The notes below the pieces were generated by a model. The model ran no database searches. It was not told the DNA's origin and was given only the letters and a program-made list of their open reading frames with translations. 64,000 nt of DNA from Anaerolineae bacterium (GTDB lineage Bacteria; Chloroflexota; Anaerolineae; 4572-78; J111), in assembly GCA_023382535.1 (NCBI GenBank), contig JAHDWA010000020.1:1-64000 (forward strand), written 5' to 3'. Both the position numbers and the translations under genes were made by a program. Positions 57,970 through 64,000 of the stretch are shown one piece after another (positions within the stretch are counted from its first letter, which is position 1; every line of letters begins with the position of its first letter).

Positions 57970-59477
57970 ATTCAACCTTAGCCAATCTTATTGATGCCTT
58001 CGCCGGGCTGAATGTCGTTGTCCTGGGTGAGGCGATGCTGGATAATTACCTGGAAGGTTATACCGACCGGCTGTGCCGGGAGGCCCCGGTCCCGGTCGTT
58101 ACTCTGTCCCATCAAAAGTATGCCCCTGGCGGGGCAGCTAATACGGCGGTTAATATCAGCAACCTGGGCGGCCGGGCAACCTTTCTTTCCGTGGTCGGTG
58201 ATGATCAAGAGGGCCGGCTCCTGCGCCAGGTGTTGCAGGAAAGAGGGGTCCATACGGAGCACCTGCTGACCCACCCGACCCGGCGGACCCTGGCTAAAAA
58301 CCGGGTCATCGCCGGCTCGCAAATGATGCTGCGTTTCGACCAGGGCCATACCGAAGCTATAGACGAGGCCACCGAGCAGAACCTGATTGACCGCCTGACC
58401 GACCTTTTCCCCTACTGCGATGCCCTGATTGTCTCCGATTATGGCTATGGCATTCTTACGCCCCGCCTCATCGAAGCGATTGCCGAGCTGCAGCGCCAAA
58501 CGCCCTGCCTGCTGACCGTGGACTCTAAAAAACTGGCCGCCTATCGCCAGGTGGGTGTCACCGCGGTTAAGCCTAACTACCAGGAAGCGACCCAGTTGCT
58601 GGGGATCAACAAACTTGAAGGCAGCGCTGCCCGCGCCGATCAAATTGCCGGCTATGAAAAGGAGATCCTGGAACTGACCGGCGCGCAAATCGCGGCAGTT
58701 ACACTCGATACCGATGGGGCTATCATCTTTGAGCATGGTAGCCCGCCGCATCGCACCTACGCCGAACCCCAGCCTCACTCCCAGGCCGCCGGCGCCGGTG
58801 ATACCTTCTTGAGCAGCTTGACCCTGGCCCTGGCTGCCGGGGGGCATACGCCTGTCGCTGCCGAACTGGCTTCGGTGGCAGCCGCGATTGTGGTAAGCAA
58901 AGACGGCACGACCGCCTGCTCCGCCGACGAACTGCACGAGCACGTTTCGGGAACCGGTAAGTATATGACCGAGCTGCCCCGGCTCCTGGCCCGCCTGGAC
59001 CTTTACCGGCAGCAGGGCCAGCGGATTGTGTTTACCAACGGCTGTTTCGATATTTTGCACCGGGGGCACATCACCTATCTTAATCAGGCCAAAGCCTTAG
59101 GGGACATTCTGGTGGTCGGCCTGAACTCTGATGAGAGCGTCCGCCGCCTCAAAGGGCCGCGCCGCCCGATCAACAGTGCGGAAGACCGGGCCCAAGTCTT
59201 GGCCGCCCTCAGTTGTATTGATCTCATCGTTCCCTTCAGCGAGGATACACCGATCAACCTGATCTGGCAGGTCCGCCCTGATGTTTTTGTGAAGGGGGGC
59301 GATTACACCCTGGAAACACTGCCGGAAGCCTCGGTTGTGACGATGCTGGGCGGCGAAGTCTGTATCCTGTCCTACATGCAAGATTTTTCGACCACCAGCA
59401 CCATTGAGCGGATTCGTGAAGCTTATGCCTGGCCCACCGACAACCAGGTGGCTTGGGTAGAAGGTGTGGAGAAGTGA
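57966..59477 (+). CDS. hldE: Bifunctional heptose-7-phosphate kinase / heptose-1-phosphate adenylyltransferase (HldE)
   Basis: A protein of 503 aa. The N-terminal PfkB-type kinase (~1-330) has GGAANTAVNISNLGG, SDYGYGILTPRLIEA, and GAGDTFLSSLTLALAAG with the catalytic Asp. The C-terminal nucleotidyltransferase (~345-490) has VFTNGCFDILHRGHITYLNQAKALGD and FVKGGDYTLETLPEA. It phosphorylates heptose-7-P at C1 and later adenylylates it. With GmhA and GmhB this completes ADP-D-glycero-beta-D-manno-heptose. No HldD epimerase is seen in the window. Confidence 0.94.
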   Translation: MNSTLANLIDAFAGLNVVVLGEAMLDNYLEGYTDRLCREAPVPVVTLSHQKYAPGGAANTAVNISNLGGRATFLSVVGDDQEGRLLRQVLQERGVHTEHLLTHPTRRTLAKNRVIAGSQMMLRFDQGHTEAIDEATEQNLIDRLTDLFPYCDALIVSDYGYGILTPRLIEAIAELQRQTPCLLTVDSKKLAAYRQVGVTAVKPNYQEATQLLGINKLEGSAARADQIAGYEKEILELTGAQIAAVTLDTDGAIIFEHGSPPHRTYAEPQPHSQAAGAGDTFLSSLTLALAAGGHTPVAAELASVAAAIVVSKDGTTACSADELHEHVSGTGKYMTELPRLLARLDLYRQQGQRIVFTNGCFDILHRGHITYLNQAKALGDILVVGLNSDESVRRLKGPRRPINSAEDRAQVLAALSCIDLIVPFSEDTPINLIWQVRPDVFVKGGDYTLETLPEASVVTMLGGEVCILSYMQDFSTTSTIERIREAYAWPTDNQVAWVEGVEK

Positions 59478-59480
59478 GCA

Positions 59481-59529
59481 GGAGCCAGTAACCAGTGATC
59501 TACTGATTACTGGTTACTGATAACTGTTA
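59481..59529 (+). repeat. Stem-loop between hldE and the second GT9 gene
   Basis: AGTAACCAGT (59488-59497) pairs with ACTGGTTACT (59509-59518) around TGATCTACTGATT-type loop sequence. No T-run follows, so it is more likely an mRNA stabiliser or processing site than a terminator. Confidence 0.5.
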
Positions 59530-59539
59530 TGGAGATAAA

Positions 59540-60649
59540 GTGACTACCGAACAAGTCTGGAGCCAAGCTAAAAACATCTTATGTGTCCGCCTGGACTCCC
59601 TGGGCGATGTTTTGATGACGACCCCGGCTATCCGTGCGCTGAAAGAGTCGGGCCGGGAGCGGCGTATCACCCTGCTTACCTCTCCGGCGGGCGCGGGCGT
59701 GGCTGCCCTGGTGCCGGAGATTGACTCGGTCATCGTCTATGAAGCGCCCTGGCTTAAAGCCACCGCGCCGCGCCCTGACAGCCGCCCTGAATACGCTATG
59801 GCCGAACAGCTCCGGCACATGGCTTTTGATGCAGCGGTCATCTTCACCGTCTACAGCCAGAACCCCTTGCCGTCGGCTTTCCTATGCTACCTGGCCGATA
59901 TTCCTCTGCGGCTGGCGCACTGCCACGAAAATCCTTACCAACTGCTGACCCCCTGGGTCCCTGATCCTGAACCGGATAAACTCCTCCGGCACGAAGTGCG
60001 CCGCCAGCTTGACCTGGTGGCGAGGGTAGGCTGCCGGACTGCCGATGAAACGATGTCCCTGCGTCTTCCGGCCGGTGCGCGCCAGCGGGTCAGCGCTCTT
60101 TTGGCTAAACTCGGCCTTGGAGTGGAGCGGCCCTGGGTGGTTATCCATCCCGGCGCCAGCGCACCCTCGCGGCGTTACCCGCCCGAAGGTTTCGCCGCCG
60201 TAGCCCGACAGCTCGTAAGGGAAAGGGGCTGGCAGGTTGTTTTTACGGGTACCGAGGCAGAACGTGACCTGGTAAAGCGGATTCAAACCGAAGCGGATGT
60301 GCCGACCTGTTCCCTGGCCGGGCGGCTTAACCTGGGCCAAATGGCCGCCCTGGTCGCGCTCGCGCCGCTGCTGATTGCCAACAATACCGGGCCGGCGCAT
60401 CTGGCGGCGGCCGTCGGCACGCCTGTCGTTGACCTCTACGCCTTAACCAATCCCCAGCATACACCCTGGGGCGTGCCCAGCCGCGTTTTATTTCACAATG
60501 TGCCGTGCAAGTACTGTTACAAAAGTATCTGTCCGGAAGGGCACCATCACTGTCTGCGCCTGGTAACGCCTGAGGCCGTTGTACAGTCGGCCTTGGAACT
60601 GCTTGATAACGCGCCGGATGAACAACCGGCGCTGGAGGTAGCCTTATGA
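59540..60649 (+). CDS. Glycosyltransferase family 9 (heptosyltransferase-like)
   Basis: A 369-aa protein with ILCVRLDSLGDVLMTTPAIRALKESG, VIHPGASAPSRRYPPEGFAAVARQL, VVFTGTEAERDLV and LLIANNTGPAHLAAAVGTPVVDLYALTNPQHTPWGVPSRVLFHNVPCKYCYKSICPEGHHHCL, the GT9 donor site. The extra C-terminal cysteine/histidine cluster is notable. The start is GTG 59540 with GGAG upstream. It overlaps the next gene by ATGA. Confidence 0.9.
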   Translation: MTTEQVWSQAKNILCVRLDSLGDVLMTTPAIRALKESGRERRITLLTSPAGAGVAALVPEIDSVIVYEAPWLKATAPRPDSRPEYAMAEQLRHMAFDAAVIFTVYSQNPLPSAFLCYLADIPLRLAHCHENPYQLLTPWVPDPEPDKLLRHEVRRQLDLVARVGCRTADETMSLRLPAGARQRVSALLAKLGLGVERPWVVIHPGASAPSRRYPPEGFAAVARQLVRERGWQVVFTGTEAERDLVKRIQTEADVPTCSLAGRLNLGQMAALVALAPLLIANNTGPAHLAAAVGTPVVDLYALTNPQHTPWGVPSRVLFHNVPCKYCYKSICPEGHHHCLRLVTPEAVVQSALELLDNAPDEQPALEVAL

Positions 60650-61518
60650 GGGCAACCGTAGATGTGCTCATTCCAACGTATCGCCGCCCGGCGGCCCTGG
60701 CGGTCACGCTGACCAGCCTCTGCGCCCAGACCTTCCGCGATTTTCGGGTGGTCATTTCGGATCAAACCGAAGAGGGCGACCCGCTGGCCTCGGGCGAGGT
60801 CCAGGCCGCGCTGCGGGTGCTCCAGGCCCACGGGCATCCCGTTGACCTGCACCGGCACCTGCCCCGCCGGGGCTTGGCCGAGCAGCGCCAATTTTTACTT
60901 GATCAGGCCAGCGCGCCCTACGTTCTTTTTCTGGACGACGACCTGATTCTTGAGCCGGCGGTGATCGAGCAGATGCTGCGGGCGATCCGAGAAGAGAAGT
61001 GCGGCTTTGTCGGCTGCGCCGTGATCGGCCTGAGCTTTATCAACGATGTCCGGCCGCACCAGCAGGCCATCGAATTTTGGAACGGCCCGGTCGAGCCGGA
61101 AACTGTCTGTCCAAACACACCGGAGTGGGAGCGGCATCATCTGCACAGCGCCGCCAACCTGTATCACGTCCAGCAGCGCCTGCGTTTGACCCCCGAGCGG
61201 CAGCGCAAGTATCGGGTGGCCTGGGTAGGGGGCTGCGTGATGTACCATACGGCCAAACTGCGCCGGGCGGGGGGCTTTACTTTTTGGCGCGACCTGCCGC
61301 CCGCCCACTGCGGGGAGGATGTGCTGGCTCAACTGCGGGTGATGGAGCGTTATGGCGGCTGCGGCCTGATTCCCTCCGGGGTTTATCACCAGGAACTGCC
61401 AACCACCGTTCCCGACCGGCGCGTTGATGCGCCCAAGGTGCTTAGTCCAGGTATGCCAGTCTTGGAAAAATATGAGTTTCCACCAGAGGAGTGCAAAAGT
61501 GCACTTTTGCATTCCTGA
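60646..61518 (+). CDS. Glycosyltransferase family 2
   Basis: A 290-aa GT-A protein with VDVLIPTYRRPAALAVTLTSLCAQTF, VLFLDDDLILEP (metal-binding DxD) and GGCVMYHTAKLRRAGGF...HCGEDVLAQLRVMERYG in the acceptor region. It adds a sugar from a nucleotide donor. The target is unknown. The start lies in an ATGA overlap. Confidence 0.9.
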   Translation: MRATVDVLIPTYRRPAALAVTLTSLCAQTFRDFRVVISDQTEEGDPLASGEVQAALRVLQAHGHPVDLHRHLPRRGLAEQRQFLLDQASAPYVLFLDDDLILEPAVIEQMLRAIREEKCGFVGCAVIGLSFINDVRPHQQAIEFWNGPVEPETVCPNTPEWERHHLHSAANLYHVQQRLRLTPERQRKYRVAWVGGCVMYHTAKLRRAGGFTFWRDLPPAHCGEDVLAQLRVMERYGGCGLIPSGVYHQELPTTVPDRRVDAPKVLSPGMPVLEKYEFPPEECKSALLHS

Positions 61519-61534
61519 TAAGAGGAGAAAAGAT

Positions 61535-63451
61535 ATGCCATTGGTATCGGTGCTTATGCCAACCTACGAACATGCTACCTTTATCCGGCGAGCGATCAAC
61601 AGCCTGCGCAGCCAAACTCTGACCGACTGGGAACTGATTATTGTGGATGATGCCTCACCCGACGAGACCCAGGCCATTGTCAAGCCCTACCTGGCCGACC
61701 CGCGGATTCATTATCACCGCCTCAAACACAACCAGGGCCTGGGCGCGGCCTTGAACTGGGCGCTGCGGCTGGCCCAGGCGCCTCTCATCGCTTACCTGCC
61801 TTCCGACGACCTCTATTACCACGACCACCTGGCTTCGCTGGTCGCCTGCCTGGCCGAACTGCCCGAAGCAGCGGTAGCCTATGCCGGGGTGCGCCATCAC
61901 TACAACCGCTCAGCTCTGGGACAAATTGACGGTTATCCCTTGCAACTGGTGCAGGTGATGCACCACCGCACCGATGATTGCTGGCTGGAGCGGGTAGAGT
62001 TGGTCACGGACGACCTGGAACGGATGTTTTGGTCAAAACTACGCCCGCACGGCGATTTTATCGGTACGGGCTGCCTGACTTGCGAATGGGTGGACCATCC
62101 CGGCCAGCGCCATAAATTGCTGCGTGAGCCGGTGGGCGGGATCAACCCCTACCGGGTTCGCTTTAATCTCAAGCAGCCGCTGCGCTTTCATACCACCGTC
62201 GGCAACTATATAGATGAAGTAGAGCATTACCGCCGCTTCCGCGAACGCCCCGACACAAAACCTGCGCCGGACGGGCTAAAAATAGTGCTGCTGGGCGAGC
62301 TGGCCTACAACCCGGAACGGGTGCTGGCCCTGGAAGAACGGGGACACCGCCTGTATGGCTTGTGGATGCCCGATCCCTATTGGTACAACACGGTCGGGCC
62401 GCTGCCGTTTGGTCACGTGCAAGATTTGCCTCGCCGGGGTTGGCGTGAGGCTCTCAGAAAACTCCAGCCTGATGTGATCTATGGCCTGCTTAACTGGCAG
62501 GCGGTGCCGTTTGCTCACCAGGTCATGACTGAAAATCCGGGCGTGCCGTTTGTCTGGCATTTTAAGGAAGGGCCGTTTATTTGCCTGGAAAAAGGCACCT
62601 GGCCGCAACTGGTCGAGCTTTACAGCCACGCCGAGGGCCGGATTTACTCCAGCCTGGAGATGCGGGACTGGTTTGAAACCATCGTGCCCGGCCTGGCCGA
62701 TCCTGATCGCTCGCTGGTGCTGGACGGCGACCTGCCCAAGCGTGACTGGTTCATGGCAGAGCGTTCGCCTCGCTTATCGCAGGGGAACGGCGAGTTTCAC
62801 ACCGTGGTGCCGGGCCGGCCCATCGGCCTGCATCCCCATACCGTCGCCGAACTGGCCGAACAGGGCATCCACCTTCACTTTTACGGCGATTTCACCCACG
62901 GCCAGTGGCTCACCTGGATTGAAAAGGCGCGCGGCCTGGCCCCGAACCATTTGCACTTGCACCGCCAGGTTGACCAGGAGAATTGGGTGAGAGAGTTTTC
63001 GCAGTACGACGCCGGCTGGCTGCACTTTTTTGAGAGCGAGAATCAGGGAGAACTGCACCGGGCCAACTGGGATGACTTGAACTACCCGGCCCGCCTGGCG
63101 ACGTTGGCGGTTGCCGGGCTGCCGGTATTGCAGCGGGACAACTCGGAGGCGATTGTAGCGACCCAAAGCCTGGTCCGCCAGCTCGACCTGGGCCTGTTCT
63201 TTACCACGATGGCCGAACTGCGGGAACAGTTGGCCGATGAAGCCCGGATGGCTCACCTGCGAGACAATGTCTGGCGGCAGCGGGAGCAGTTCACCTTTGA
63301 TTACCACGCCGACCGTTTAATTAATTTTTTCCGTCAGGTCGCTAACCGGCGACCCAAGAAGGAGAAGGCCGCTAAAGTTCCCCTGGCCTGGCCGCATGAA
63401 GCGCCGGCCAAAACGGCAGCGGTCTTCCAAAAATCAAGGACATTTCCATAA
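61535..63451 (+). CDS. Two-domain glycosyltransferase (GT2 + GT-B-like)
   Basis: About 638 aa. Residues 1-240 form a GT2 (PLVSVLMPTYEHATFIRRAINSLRSQTLTDWELIIVDDASPDETQ, AYLPSDDLYYHDHL). Residues ~285-620 form a second glycosyltransferase-like region (IVLLGELAYNPERVLALEERGHRLYGLWMPDPYWYN, GRPIGLHPHTVAELAEQGIHLHFYGDF, FESENQGELHRANWDDLNYPARLATLAVAGLPVLQRDNS). ATG 61535 with AGAGGAG upstream is chosen over the longer frame. Its stop overlaps the next start (TAATG). Confidence 0.85.
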   Translation: MPLVSVLMPTYEHATFIRRAINSLRSQTLTDWELIIVDDASPDETQAIVKPYLADPRIHYHRLKHNQGLGAALNWALRLAQAPLIAYLPSDDLYYHDHLASLVACLAELPEAAVAYAGVRHHYNRSALGQIDGYPLQLVQVMHHRTDDCWLERVELVTDDLERMFWSKLRPHGDFIGTGCLTCEWVDHPGQRHKLLREPVGGINPYRVRFNLKQPLRFHTTVGNYIDEVEHYRRFRERPDTKPAPDGLKIVLLGELAYNPERVLALEERGHRLYGLWMPDPYWYNTVGPLPFGHVQDLPRRGWREALRKLQPDVIYGLLNWQAVPFAHQVMTENPGVPFVWHFKEGPFICLEKGTWPQLVELYSHAEGRIYSSLEMRDWFETIVPGLADPDRSLVLDGDLPKRDWFMAERSPRLSQGNGEFHTVVPGRPIGLHPHTVAELAEQGIHLHFYGDFTHGQWLTWIEKARGLAPNHLHLHRQVDQENWVREFSQYDAGWLHFFESENQGELHRANWDDLNYPARLATLAVAGLPVLQRDNSEAIVATQSLVRQLDLGLFFTTMAELREQLADEARMAHLRDNVWRQREQFTFDYHADRLINFFRQVANRRPKKEKAAKVPLAWPHEAPAKTAAVFQKSRTFP

Positions 63452-64000
63452 TGATTAAAAAGTATAACAAAGTTAATTCAACTTTTAGACCGGCCGTTCT
63501 CTGCCTGTCTCACCTGGCCTGGGACTTTGTGTGGCAGCGGCCGCAGCATCTTTTGTCACGCCTGGCCCGGCACTATCCGGTCCTGTATGTCAACGAGCCG
63601 GAACTAGCGCCCGCCGCTGGCAGACCTACCCTCAAACGTGTAGCCGATACGTCCGGCGTGAAGGCCTGGCAGCCATTTTTCCCCGACCGCCAAGACATTT
63701 TAGAGAACTGGCGCAGCGTGTATGTGAGCCTGGTTCAAGAATTGCTGCTAAACCAGGGCTGGCTGCGCCGCAGCCGGACCGGGTTAGCGACGGCGCGGCC
63801 GCTCATCCTCTGGTTTTACAGCCCAACTCCCTATTACTTCTTGGATTACTTTCCGGCCGATCTCGTGGTTTACGATGTAATGGATGAACTGGCCAACTTC
63901 AAAAATGCCGCCGCCGACTTACCCGGCCGGGAGGCTAAGCTGCTGGCCCGGGCCGACCTGGTTTTTACGGGCGGGCGGAGCCTCTACCAGGCCCGCCAGG
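63451..64000 (+). CDS. Glycosyltransferase, partial (runs off the right edge)
   Basis: At least 183 codons: LCLSHLAWDFVWQRPQHLLSRLARHYPVLYVNEPE, then LVVYDVMDELANFKNAAADLPGREAKLLARADLVFTGGRSLYQARQ. It closely parallels the N-terminal transferase half of the mutase fusion at 19381-21843, so it is likely a GT-B enzyme of the same subgroup. Whether it also carries a mutase domain cannot be seen. Confidence 0.85.
   Translation, partial: MIKKYNKVNSTFRPAVLCLSHLAWDFVWQRPQHLLSRLARHYPVLYVNEPELAPAAGRPTLKRVADTSGVKAWQPFFPDRQDILENWRSVYVSLVQELLLNQGWLRRSRTGLATARPLILWFYSPTPYYFLDYFPADLVVYDVMDELANFKNAAADLPGREAKLLARADLVFTGGRSLYQARQ

Noticed and set aside
1..64000. tRNA, rRNA, CRISPR, insertion sequences, integrases, toxin-antitoxin pairs
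   Set aside because: None was recognisable by reading. Short tRNA-like structures could be missed without a covariance-model search.

Overview
The window looks like a chromosomal segment of a Chloroflexota bacterium, probably Anaerolineae-like. This is inferred, at moderate confidence, from several traits. There are very long PAS/GAF kinases with NarL-type cores, a stressosome with no sigma-B gene, a coenzyme-F420-type LLM oxidoreductase, a DUF763 protein, dispersed small stress and envelope proteins, and mid-to-high GC. I saw no rRNA, tRNA, CRISPR array, transposase or phage genes.

Layout. (1) 1-9.1 kb, minus strand: a stressosome operon, RsbR-RsbS-RsbT, then an RsbT-like/PP2C fusion, an RsbT-like/histidine kinase/double-receiver hybrid, and a giant REC-PAS-GAF kinase cut by the left edge. 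(2) 9.4-13.1 kb: a divergent operon with an atypical LuxR-type regulator, a YihY membrane protein and a GlsB/YeaQ protein, then a BON protein and a DUF892 ferritin-like protein. (3) 13.4-21.8 kb: three glycoside hydrolases and a glycosyltransferase/UDP-galactopyranose mutase fusion. (4) 22-29 kb: a large YflT-domain repeat protein, a second PAS/GAF kinase and RecQ. (5) 28.4-40.2 kb: an archipelago of short operons encoding stress or envelope proteins, including a receiver + S4 + RecQ operon, Nudix, SRPBCC, DUF421, DagK, a second YflT-type protein, an unusual uracil-DNA glycosylase, a PRC-barrel lipoprotein and LEA-like proteins. (6) 40.9-52.2 kb: a third PAS/GAF kinase, an operon of PP2C, Rieske and F420 genes, a canonical NarL-type regulator, DUF763 and a CdaR-like regulator. 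(7) 52.4-64 kb: a tightly packed plus-strand glycan operon with a complete ADP-heptose route (GmhA domain, GmhB, HldE), two GT9 enzymes and several other glycosyltransferases, running off the right edge.

The main discovery is a promoter architecture repeated in front of at least 13 transcription units. It consists of an A-rich box close to AAAAATAGCTC, 17 bp, a partly palindromic 20-mer close to CACCCAnnnnAGTGTAGGCA, 17 bp, and a TATAAT-like -10. The poor -35 (TAGGCA) lies inside the 20-mer. Spacings are nearly invariant. Two regulators carry this element or a variant on their own promoters. Further targets are a receiver-S4-RecQ operon, DUF892, a PRC-barrel lipoprotein, LEA-like proteins, SRPBCC, Nudix, DUF421 and PP2C genes. 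I infer a stress regulon in which stressosome and sensor-kinase signalling feeds a DNA-binding response regulator acting at this element. The binding protein is not identified by the sequence.

Gene calls rest on reading translated sequence for motifs and family resemblance. No database search was run.
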